NCBI RefSeq assembly: GCF_020564935.1
Contig: NZ_JAJCXB010000005.1
Span: forward strand, 62,001-126,000
Direction: 5' to 3'
From: Streptomyces pinistramenti
Lineage (GTDB): Bacteria; Actinomycetota; Actinomycetes; Streptomycetales; Streptomycetaceae
DNA: 64,000 nt
The notes under the pieces were generated by a model. That model did not search any database, was not told the DNA's origin, and saw only the letters and a program-made list of their open reading frames with translations. Both the position numbers and the translations under genes were made by a program. Each line of letters starts with the position of its first letter. Position 1 is the stretch's first letter. Below are positions 25,881 through 37,800 of the stretch, one piece after another.

Positions 25881-28800
25881 GGCCCTGGACCAGGCTCCGG
25901 TCGGAGACCAGCGGGACCTGGGGGGCGGGGGTGGACGTGGGGGCGGTGGTCTCCTTGCTGGGAGTGACGGCGGGCTCCGTCGCCACTGTCTCCTTGGCCG
26001 CCGCCTCCTCGGCCGTCACGGGCTTCGGCGCGGCGTCCAGATTGGCGAGCGGGAACTGCGGCTGCTTCGGTGGCTCCGGCTGCCGGACCGGGGCCGTGTC
26101 CTGGACGCGTGCCCGGGTCTTGCCCTGGGCCTTGGCCGTCCGCGACGGGCCCGCGGCGTACGGGTCCTGGACCTGCTCGTCCTTGACCTGCTCGTTCTGG
26201 GCCTGTGAGCCCTGGACGGGCAGAGTGCCGGCCCTACCGCCGCGTACACCGGCGGTCTCGGGCAACAGCCCGTACCGGTCGAGCAGTTCGCCGGCCAGGT
26301 CGCGCGCCCGCTGCTCGTCGTCGCCGAACTCGGCGCGACGCGCGGCCACGCGCCGTATCACCTCGTTCACCAGCCGCTGACGCGGAGGGTCGGCGACGAG
26401 CATCGGGCCGTGCACCAGACCTGCCGCCCATTCCCGGTCCGCTTCGGACGGGCCCGAACTGCCGGACGCGGTGTCCGCGTCGGACTGCGGCGTGTCGAGC
26501 ACCAGGCTGTCGCTCTCGGCGGTCAGCCACATGACGTCCTGCCACTGCGCCAGCTGCGCGGGATCGGCCTGCACCCGGCGGGAGCGGAACAGGGCGTACA
26601 AGGTGGTGCTCTTGTGCCCGGGGAGCGTTCCGTTGTCCTTGAGGTGCTGGGCGATCTGCTCCTTCACGAACCACGGGCCGGTCAGGTATCCGGCGTTCTC
26701 GTTGAGGTGACCGATGTAGTTACCCAGTTGTTCCTTCGAACGGAGCTCGGCCAGCAGCCGCTTCATGAAGGCGGTCCCGGCGGGGGTCACGATGAACTGG
26801 TTGCCGAGGATGCCATCGGAGTACTTGAACCCCGCGGCCCGCACGAGCGGGGGCTGCGTGCGGTCGCTCTGCGCCTCGTCGGCCTCCCGCCGTGTCTCGG
26901 CGAAGCTGTCCCAGTCCTGCAACTCGGGCCCGAGGAACGGCACCCCGTCCGAGGACATCTCCAGGCCGTCGGCGGGCAGGACGATGGCACCGGGGGCGAC
27001 GTCGACGTCCGCGTGCACGCCGCCTTCCCGCAGCAGGATCACGTACCGCGCGGCGTCCGCGGCCATCGGGAACGCCTTCTGCCCGAGTGCGAACTCGTAC
27101 AGCTCACCGGCCTTGACCAGCGCCTCGTCGTCGGAGGTGCCCTGCGGGGTGAAGACCTCCTCCATCGGCTCCAGACGCGCCTCGTCACCCGCCGTCAGCT
27201 GCGCGAAGAAGTCGGCGTTGGTCTGCCGGGCGGCGTCGTCGGCCCGGAAGGCCAGCGTCCACCCCGCCTCCTTCGCCTTCGCCCGCCACGCCTCGATGTT
27301 CTCCTTGGCGGATTCGCTCAGCGGCTTGGTGCCGAGCCACTGCATGTGGATCTTGCGGGCCACCGGCACGACGTCACCACGGGTGTCGCCGATGTACGCG
27401 GAGTGGGGCGTGCGCTGCACCGAGACGACGGCACGGCGCTGCTCTTCCACCGAGCCGCGACGGGAGCCGGGCTGCGGCGCCGGGCGCTCGACGATCAGGA
27501 AGTGGTCGGCCGTCAGGCGCAGCCCGGACTCCTGCGGCTCCGCCTTGAGCTTCGCCGCGATGCTCTTCTTGAGCGCGGTGGCGGTGGCAGTGGCCCGCTT
27601 GCCTCCGGTGATCGCGGCGCGCTCGGCGGCGGAGGGGGCGAACGACAGCTTCAAGCCGTTGCCCAGGCCGGTGATGTCCACCTCCGGAAGGGCGTTACCG
27701 GCACGCCAGTTGGCGAGTCCCAGGTCCACCAGCCTCTGGGCCAGCCGGTCGATCTCGTCCTGCTGCTGCGGGGTGGAGATGTCCTGCGAGCCCTGGGGGA
27801 AGGACACGCTGTGCGTTTCCTGGCCGCTGCCGGAGCCGCTGGCTGTGGAGGGGCCGGCCTGGGTGGTGGTCGTGGGGGTGCCGAGCTTCTGGCCGCCGCC
27901 GGGCAGTCCTTGCGAGATGGGGATGTTGCGCTGTTCCAGCAGTTCGACGGCGTACTCGCTTGCGGCTCGGGTGTTGCTGCCGAAGCGGGCGCGCTGCCGT
28001 GCGACGTCTTCGATCGCCTCGTGTATCGCCGCCATCATCACTGGGTCGTCGATGACGACCTTGGCCGGCACGAGCGGGGCGGCCCAGAGCATGTCCTCAT
28101 CGGTCACGGGCGTGCGGTCGACGTCCATCGCGGGACCGAAGTCCAACTGCCCGTCGTACTCCCACTGCGCGTTCGGCTCGTCCTCGGCGGCCTGCTCGAA
28201 GCTGAAGTCCATCAGTGCGGACAGATCGGTGCCCGGAAGTTCGGACGACGCCGGTTCGGTGCTGGTCTGCGGGGCGGAATCGAGAGCGCTCAGCGCCTGT
28301 GTCCATGGAGCGAGCGCGGCCTCCAAATGCCCTGCGAGCTCCAGCCGTTCCGTTTCCCGCGGGAAACCGGCGGCCTGCTGCCGCCTCAGTTCGGCCAGGT
28401 GTGCAGCGCCCTGATCGACGGACGGGCGCAAGGATGCCAGCCTCTCCGCGGAGAGCAGGTCCGGTGTCGTCACCTCCAGGAGTATCAGCGTGGCCTTCAC
28501 CTCCGAGAGCCACTCCGTCTGCGCGGCGGTGTTCGCGTCATCGGACGCCGCCTGAGGCAGTGTGGTGTGGGAAGCGGTCGGCTGCGTAGGCAGTGTGGTG
28601 AGGAAGGAGGCGAAGGGCTGGGTGGCCTTCGGCATGTAGCTCGTCCACCTCTGCGGACCCTCGCCGACCGGCGCGTGGCCGCCGCTCTCCCGGGTGGTGG
28701 GGAGCGTAATGGTGCGCCTCAAGTGCCCGACGAACCGCGCCATTTCCTCGTTGGGGTTGCCCTCCAAGGGCCCGATCTCGGACAGGGCCTTGTCCCACCA

Positions 28801-31800
28801 GGCCCACAGGCCCTTGGCATACCCCTCACGGCCGTTCACGGTGAACTTTCGGCCGGTGCTGGCGATCCGGTCCTTGTGCAGGAAGGCGCTCACCGCCATG
28901 ACCAGCGGGTGCTCCGCACCGTGAACCTCTGCCATCTTCGCCGTCAGTTCGTGGACCGTGCCGGCCCTGTCGACGGCGGGCTTGATGGGCGCCTGACGGA
29001 TGGGCACGTACTGGCCGGGGTCCGGGCCCGCGGGCAACGTCGGGTGCACGACGGGTGCGCCTTCGGCGACCGGCGCGGGGGTCGTGGCCGGGGCGAGGGC
29101 GGTCGCCCGCTCGGCGTCCTCCAGCCCCTCCAAGACGGTCAGCAGCTGGGTCCGGACTTCCGGCCGGGCGGCGCCGGTCCGTATGGCCTCGTCGAGGTCG
29201 GCCAGGTATCCCCGGCCCTCCTCGATCTGCGCGGCCGACGGCGGCGTCGTGGCGTTCCCGATCCGCTCCAGGTACTCGTCGACCACCACAGTGGTCTGTG
29301 TGGCCGCCAGCAGCGCGTCGAAATCCCACGACGACATGGACGCCGCCGTCTCCGACTCCAGGGCGGCTTCCGAGGGGCTCTGGCTCCTGGAACGGGAAAC
29401 GAGCCGGCCCCACCAGGTGTCGGATGTCCCGCTGTGCAGCTCCTGCTCCACCGGGGTGTTCCGCTGCTCAGGCAGCGCGAACGGTTCGGTGTCCGTGAGC
29501 CCGGACGATGCCGGTTCGGTGGTGGTCTGCGGGGCGGCTGTGGTGCTCAGCGCCTGCCTCCACGGGGTGAGCGCCGCGTCCAATGCGCGCGCCAGCTCTT
29601 CCGTCTCCGGCAGGAAGTTGGCGGCCTGCTGCCGCCTCAGTCCGGCCAGCAGGGCGATGCCCTCATCGACGGAGTCGTGCCAGCCGGCCAGGTCCTCCGT
29701 GGTGAGCATGTCGGGTGGCATGGTCGTCAGGAGTACCCGTGTGGTCTCCGCCTGCTCGATGATGTACGCGTCATCGGACTCCGCCAGGGGCGCGTCCATG
29801 TCCACGTCCACGTCCGCAGCCACCGGTGACGCCGGGACGTTCACCTGCTCGCTGCCCGTTCGCCGCAGCTCGGGGTGGTGCTGAAGATGCCGCACGAAGG
29901 AGTTGGCCTTGTAGGACACCTCGAGAAGGGTGCGGTGACGCACCGGCTGGTTGGCGGCCGACTGGGCCGCCTGCAGAGCGTGGAGGAAATCCCCGTTCGC
30001 CGAGGGGAATTCCGTCTCGTCCAGCGGGTGCCGGCCCTGCGGTCGCAGGTATGCCTCCCACCGGAGGAAGGCCCGTGCGTGATACGTCTCCTGACTGCTG
30101 CCCTCGGGGAACTGGCGGAGCCAGTCCTGCACGACATCGACGAGGGGGGCGTCGTTGCCGTACTCCTCCCGCAGCGTCTGCATGAGGAGGGCGACTGTCG
30201 GACGGGAGCGGGGGGCCTGCGCAGGAGGGGAGAGGAAGAGGGCGAGGGCAACAGTGGCCGGCGGCGTCGCGTCGTCCCACCTCTGCGAAGTCTGGTCGGA
30301 CGAGCCGGGGATGCTGCTGCCCCGGATGTCTTCGCGTGCCGCACGCGTCAAGTGCGCGACGAACCGCGCCATCTCCTCGTCGGGGGTGCCCACCAGGTGC
30401 CCGGCCTCGGCCAGCGTGTTCTCCCACCAGGACCACAGGTCCCTGGCGTACATCTCACGGGTTGCCTCGGCCAATGGCCGACCGGTCGCCGAGATGACAC
30501 GGTCCTCGTCGAGGAAGTTGCTCACGGCCCCGACCAGCGGGTGCTCGACGCCGTGGAAGGCGGACATCCTCTGTACCAGGGAACGGGCCGTGCCTGCCTG
30601 GGCCGCAGTGGTCTGCCCCTCTGCGGTTTGGCTGTTCGTTGCCCGGTCGGCCGCCGTCCGTGACGGTCCTGCGGCGTACGGGTCGGCCTCCTGGGTGGAG
30701 AAGGTGGTGGTCCTGGTGCCGGCCCGCAGGCCGGTGGCCGCGGGCAACAGGCCGTAGCGGTCCAGCAGTTGGTCGCCGAGTGTGCGCGCCCGCTGCTCGT
30801 CGCCGCCCAGCTCGGTGCGCTGGGCAGCCACCTGCCGCACCACGTTGCGTACCAGCCGCTGACGCGGTGCGTCGGCGATGAGGAGCGGGCCGTGCACCAG
30901 ACCGGCGGCCCAGGTCATGTCCTCATCGGACAGGTTCTCCGGGGTGGCGTGCGACGCGGACTGCGGGGTGTCGTACACCAGGCTGTCGCTCTCGGCGGTC
31001 AGCCACATGACGTGCTGCCACTGCGCCAGCTGCGCGGGGTCGGCCTGCACCCTGCGGGAGGAGAACAGGCCGGCCTTGGAGACGTCCTCTTCCTGCGTGA
31101 GCCGGCCGTTGTCCCGGAGGTGCAGGGTGATCTGCTTCTTGAGATACCAGGGGCCGGTCAGCGCCCCGGCGTCGTGCTTGAGGTTTACGGTCTGGTTGGC
31201 CAGGTCCTTCGGTGAGGTGAGGTTGTCCAGGACCCGCTCCAGGAACGCCGACCCGGCGGGCGCGACGATGAACTGGTTGCCGAGGGTGCCCTTGGAGTAC
31301 TGGAACTGTGCGCCCCGCCACAGGGGATGCTGCGCACGGCCGTCCGCAGCACGCGCGCCGGCCCACTCATCGGCCTTGGCCCGGATGTCGGCGAAGTGCC
31401 CCCAGTCCTGGATCTCGGGCCCGAGGAACGGCACCGCGTCCTGGGACGTGCTGAGGCCGTCGGGAGGCAGGACGGTGTCCCCGGGTGCCACGTCGACGTC
31501 CGTGTGGACACCGCCCTCCTGCACCAGGATCGCGTACCGGGCGACGTCAGCGGCCATCGGGAACGCCTTGTTCCGCAGGGCGAACTCGTAGAGCTCAACG
31601 GCCTTGGCCAGCCTCTTGTGCAGCGGATCCGCGGACGCCGGGTCCTGGAGGGCGAAGACTTCCTCCATCGGCTCTACGCGGGCCGCACCGGCGGCCGTCA
31701 GCTGCCCGAAGAAGTCGGCGTTGGCCGTCCGGGAGGCGTCGTCGGCCCGGAAGACCAGCGTCCACCCGGCCTCCTTCGCCTTCGCCCGCCACGCCTCGAT

Positions 31801-34800
31801 GTTCTCCTTGGCGGATTCGCTCAGCGGCTTGCTGCCGAGCCACTGCATGTGGATCTTGCGGGCCACCGGCACGACGTCACCACGGGTGTCGCCGATGTGC
31901 ACGGAGTGCGGTGTGCGCTGCACCGACACGTCGGCACGGCGCTGCTCCTGGGCCGGGCCGCGGTGGGCGCCGGGCTCGGGCGACAGCTGCTGCACGATCG
32001 GGAAGAGGTCGGCCGTCAGGCGCGGCCCGTCGCCCTGCGGCTCCGCCTTGAGCCGCGCCGCGATGCTCTTCTTCAGCTCGGTGACGGTGGCGAGGGCCCG
32101 CTTGTTCCCGGTGGCCACCGCCTGGCCGGTGCCGCCGAACGGCATCTTGGAGCCGTTGCCCAGGCCGGTGACCTCCGTCGCCGGAAGAGCCCCGCCCGCC
32201 TGCCAGTTGCGCAGGCCCTGCGTCACCAGCAGATCGGCGATGCGGTCGATCTCGTCCTGCTGCTGCGGGGTGGAGATGTCCTGCGAGCCCTGGGGGAAGG
32301 ACACGCTGTGCGTTTCCTGGCCGCTGCCGGAGCCGCTGGCTGTGGAGGGGCCGGCCTGGGTGGTGGTCGTGGGGGTGCCGAGCTTCTGGCCGCCGCCGGG
32401 CAGTCCCTGCGACGAGATCGGGATGTTGCGCTGCTCCAGCAGTTCGTAGGCGCGCTTACGTGCCTCGGCGTCGCTGCTGAAGTTGGCTCGCTGCCGGGCG
32501 ATCTCCTCGGTCGCTTCGCGCACCAGGGCCAACCGCTCCGGGTTGTCGATGATGGGCTGGAGCCGCACGAGCGAGCGGGCCCAGCGCAGGTCGTCCTCGG
32601 TCACCGGCGTGGGGTCGACGTCCATCGCGGGACCGAAGTCCAGCAGCTCGTCGAAATCCCACTCCCACTGCGCGTTCGGCTGGTCCTCGGCGCCCCGCGC
32701 GTCGCTGGAGTCCAGCAGTGCGAACGGTTCGGTGCCCGGGAGTTCGGACGATGACGGTTCTGAGGTGGTGGCCTGCGGGGCGAGGGCCGTGGTGCGCAGC
32801 GCCTGCGTCCACGGGGCGAGCGCCGCGTCCAAACGCTGTGCGAGTGCCAGCCGTTCCGCCTCCGGCAGGAAGCCGGAGACCTGCGTTTGCATCAGTTCGG
32901 TCCGGAACGCCGTGCCCTGGTCGACGGATGCGCGCCAGCCCTCGCGCTCCTCCGCGGTGAGCATGTCGGGCGTCGCTATCTCCAGGAGCAGCGCCGTGGC
33001 CTCCGCCTGCATGAGCCATTCCGTCTGCGCGGATGCGTACGCGTTGTCGGATGCCGCCGGGGGCGTGCCCACTGACACGCCCGTTTCCGTGTCCGCGGCC
33101 ACCGGCGACGCCGGGACGCTGACCTGCGTACCGGCCGTTCCCCGCAGATCGGGGTGCTTCACAAGGAACGAGATGAAGGCATTGACGTTGCTGCGCACGG
33201 TTTGGAGAGTGAGCCGGCTCAGCTCCTGACCGGCGGCCGAAGCGGCCTCCTGCAGCGCCTGGAGGAATCCCTCGTCCTCGGTGGGGAGGACCGTCTCGTC
33301 CAGCGGGTGCCTGTTCTGCGACCGCAGGTACGCCTCCCACCGGGAGAACGAGCGTGCGCGGTCCCCTTGCCCCCGGCTGCTTTCGTCAAACTCGCGCAGC
33401 CAGTCCCGCACCACACGGATGAGGGGATCGCCCTCGCCGTACACCGTCAGCAACGTCGCCATGAGCCGCATGGTCGTCGGTCGTCGGCGGATGCCGGCCC
33501 ACTCGTCTCCCACTGTCTGCACGGGGGTTGGTGGCTGCTCGGTGCTCTCCGACTGGCGGATGCCGGTCGACTCGTCTTCCACTGTCTGCGCGGGGGCCGG
33601 TGGCTGCTCGGTGCTCTCCGACGAGGCGAGGAATCCCGAGAAGGCACGGGTGGCGCTCGGCATCCGGCCGGACCACACTCCCGGAGCCTCGGTGGACGTG
33701 TCGGGGACGCTGCTGACCCGGGTGCCGGCGCGTGCGGCTTCCGTCAAGTGCTCGACGAACCGCGCCATTTCCTGATCGGGGGTGCCCTCCAGGCGTCCGA
33801 TGTCGTGCCGCGCGTTCTGCCACCAGGCCCACAGCCCCTTGGCGTGCCCGTCACGGGTTGTCCATGCGAGCGGCCGGTTCCTTGAGGCGACCCGGTCCTT
33901 GTCCAGGAAGCGGCTGACCGCCGTGACCAACGGGTGTTCCGCGCCGTGGACGGCCGCCATCTCTTCCGTCAGCGAGTGGACCGTGGTGGCCCGGTCGACC
34001 TGCGGCAGACGGGGCGCCGTGCGGATGGGCAGGTACTGGGTGGGGCCCACCTCCACGGGCAGCGTCGGGTGGATGGCAGAGGCGGCCTGGTTCCCGGTGA
34101 CCGGAGCGGAGGCCGTAGCCGCCGTCCGGACGGGTGCCTGGGGCGGGACGAGGGCGATCAGCCGCGTGCGCACGGTGTTCAGCCGCTGGGTCATCTCCGT
34201 CCGGGCCTCCGACGGCAGTTGGCGCCCGGTCTCCTCTTCCCACAGGTCACGCCGCAGACGGCGCAGGTTCCACAGCAGGCGTCCATGGGACTGGACCACG
34301 CTGCCGTTGTCGGCCGCCGCTTCCACCCGGGAGACGAAGGTGTCCCACCGCTGGACCCAGCTGTTCCACGCGTCTGTTCCGGCGTCCCGCGACGGGACCG
34401 TGGACCGGACGTGTGGCGCCGCGGTGTCGGCGTCCTCCAGTCCCGCCAGGGTGGTCAGCAGCCGGGACAGGAGTTCCGGCCGGGCGGCGCCGACGTGGAC
34501 GGCCTCGTCAAGGTCGGCCAGGTGCCCCCAGCCCTCTTCGATCTGCGTGTCCGACGGCGGATTCGCGGCGTTCCCGAACCGCCCCAGATATTCCTCGACC
34601 GCGGTGATGGTCTGCCCGGCCGCCAGCAGCGCGTCGAACTCCGAGGCCGACATGGGCGCCGACGTTTCTTCGGCACTCTCCTGGGCCGCGTCGCTCAACT
34701 CCGGGCCGGAGGCGCCCACGCGGCGCGGGGCGGCCAGAAAGGCCCATGTGGCGGTGGACTGTTGATGCGCGCCGTGCTGCTCTTCCGGCTCTGTGACCTT

Positions 34801-37800
34801 CTGCTCCGTGGCTGTGGCCGGCGGCAGGGTCTGCACGGTGACCACGGGCGGGAGCTGCTCGGTGGCTTGCGCGGCACTGCTCTGACGGGCCGGGGTGAAC
34901 AGCTTCCACTCACCGGGCTCGCCGGTTTCCAGATGGGGCCTGAGGCCGAAGGAGTAATCCAACTGATCGTCGCGCGCAGGCAGCTGCGAGATCGTAGCCA
35001 CCGGAGTGGTCGCCGCCCACACCTCCATGCCGGTCTCGTTCGCGACCTCCTGGGCGACGACCCGGCCGTACTCGTCGACGTCAGCCGCCAGGCACACCAC
35101 CAGGACGATCTGGGCGGGCTTCCCCTCGCGCTGCCTCAGCTCCTGCAAACTCGGGCGACGAGCCAGCGTCCTGCCCAACTCCCGGCCCGTCACGTCGTGC
35201 TGCGTGGGCTCGGCGCCGTTCTCCTGCACCCACAGCTCGACCTGGCCGGGCAGCCCGTGGGCCATGGCCACGTAGATGGGACGCCCCAGGTCCCAAGGCA
35301 CCTTTCGCAGGCTCTCCTTGGGAATGTCGTTCCTCACGCTGAAGCCGGGCGGGTCATTGAGGGTGGCGAAGTGCACGAAGTACGGCTTCTTGAGCTGAAG
35401 GTCCACATACTGGCCCTCGAAGTCCAAGATGTCCTTGCCGCCCAGGAAGAAGCGCCCGACGCGGTGCCGGCCGTCCTCGTCGACGGAGACGATGGGGAGG
35501 TGCTGCACGTCGCCCAGCCGGACGGTCCGGGCCTGCTGCTCCTGCGTCGCCAGCGTCTGCAGCGGCAGGTCCTCGTCGAGGAAGGGGTCCGCGGCTGTCG
35601 GCGCACGGTGGAGGGTGATCTCCACCCGGCGGCCGTCCTCAAGGGTGCCGGTGTGGCGGTCGGGCTGCCGCGACGGGGCCTGGGAGATGACGAAGTCCCG
35701 GTGCGTCAGACGGCGGGGACGCGTCATGCCCTCCTTGTCGTACGAGTAGTACTCGTAGAGTTCCTGTGCCAGCCGCCGCCGCAACTTGTTGTGGACCGCG
35801 GAAGCCCGCAGATCGCCGGTCTGCTCGGCGCGGGCGGCGGAGTCCACGAACGGCAGCGTGGAGCCGTTGCCGAAGCCGGTCAACTCGACCTCGGGGAGCG
35901 GCCGGTCGGCGCGTCGGTCTTCCAGAGCCCACTCGACGAGTCGCTTGGCCACCTGGTCGATCACGTCCAGCTGTTCGGACGTCTCGACCTCCTTCGCACG
36001 CTCGGTGAAGCGCACGGCGTGCGTTTCCTCGTGGGCGGACGTATCCGTCCCCGGGGACGACCGCTGGGTCGGTGCCATCTTCGGACCGAAGGTCGCGGCG
36101 GACGGCTCCCAGTGGTCCGTCGTGTCCGTCGCCGATGTCTGGGAACCCCCGGACGCGGTGTGCGGGTCCGCGGTGAGCTCCGTGGTGGTCGGCGCGCTCG
36201 CTGCGGCACCGGTGACCTGCGGAACGATCCGGCCGTAGAGATGGACCTGTTCGTCGTCCGTCGCGGATTTCTCGACGTGCACGATCTCCCAGTCGAAGCC
36301 GCGGGAGATCAGCAACTCCCGCTCGTCGTCCCCGGTGTCGGAGAGCGCGCCCAGGTACAGGGCGGGGGTGCCCGCGGGCACCAGCAGATGCAGGATGTAG
36401 GGCCTGTCCTCGAAGTCCTCGGCGACCGGGCCGAGCGAGGTCGACATGAATCGGCCCTCGCGCACGACCAGGCCCTGCCGGACGTCGGTTCCCTCGGGGA
36501 AGTACCCCTTGTCGAGACCCTTGACGGCCACCAGGGTCTCGGGCACCGGGTGACTCTTGAGCGCCTCGCCCAGGGTCCGCACGTGGTGCTCGGTGGCGGC
36601 CAGCGCCTGCTCCATGAACGCGAGCCCCGACATCGGCGGGGTCGGCTTGCCGTCGGTCAGCACGTTGTCGTAGATCTCGTCGTGGCTGATCGCGTGCTGC
36701 TGGGCCAGGGCCTCCACGAAGTGCGTGAGGGTGCCGTCGTCCGCGTCGAGATCCCGGGCGAGTGCCTTGATCTCGATGTCCGCGGGAGTGTAGGGCAGCC
36801 GGCGGACCTCCTCGGGCCCGCTGGTGTAGTCACGCAGCGCGCGCTTCAGCCTGCGGGGAAGGCGGAGGACATGGGCGTTCCACTGCTGCTGTCCGTAGGA
36901 CGCGCCCGCCTCGATGGTGGGGAAGACCAGGGCCTGGGGGAACATACGGCGTTCCGTGTCCACCAGTGCGTCGTCGCCGACGTCCGTGCCCGTCGAGAGA
37001 GTGTCCTCGTCCTCCGTGAGTTCCCGGTCGTCCGTGAGGGACGCGTGCGTGGACTCCTCGACGGCCGAGTCCTCCGACATGCCGGAATCCTCGGACATCA
37101 CCGAGCCGTCCGACATCTCGGAGTCCTCCAGGACGTCGTCCGTGAAGCTTTCCCCGGTGCCGTGCGCCACGGTGGCGTGCCTGCCGTAGTGCGATTCCAG
37201 CCATGGGTGCAGCAGCCCGGTGAGGTGCTCGGTGAGGTGCCGGCGCTCGGCGCCTGACAGGTGCGCGATGGCCGGGGCCGCCCACAGCTGCTGGCGGTGG
37301 CGCAGCGCGGCGCGGGCCAGGTAGTCGACCATGGGCTGCGAGGAACCGCGTTCCGCGTTCTCCGTCCCGGCGTCCGGGGCCAGATCTTCTTCCAGTGCCT
37401 CGGCGACGAGCTGGGTTTCCTCGGCCCAGCCCTCCCACTGCTGCTGCGCGTCACCGTTCCCGGTGGCGGGCGGGAGCAGGTCCGGGACGTTGAACTGCCG
37501 CTCCAGCGCCGTCACTTCGCGCAGCAGCTCTTCGCGGACCCCCTTGAAGGGCCCGGTCAGGGGGAGCAGCGGCATGTACTCCCACACCTCGTGGGACAGT
37601 TCGGCCGACGACGGCATGCTCGCCTGGAGCAGTGCCATCTGCTGCGGGGTGAGCCCGTGCAGCGGCGGCGCCTGGAGCGCCTGCGCCAGCTGGGCCCGCA
37701 GCTTCTGCACCTTCGCCAGCCACGGGGGCTGGGCGGTGGTGTGCGAGGCGGCGTTGGTCAGCGCGTTCCACGTGGCCTGGGACGGCCGGGCGTGGCGGAT

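Noticed and set aside
26410..29829. Plus-strand open frame of 1,139 codons
   Set aside because: Antisense shadow of the glycosyltransferase and repeat region.
27746..32406. Spaced identical repeats as a CRISPR array
   Set aside because: Only two copies 4.5 kb apart, inside a coding frame, each 164 bases; they are intragenic duplications.
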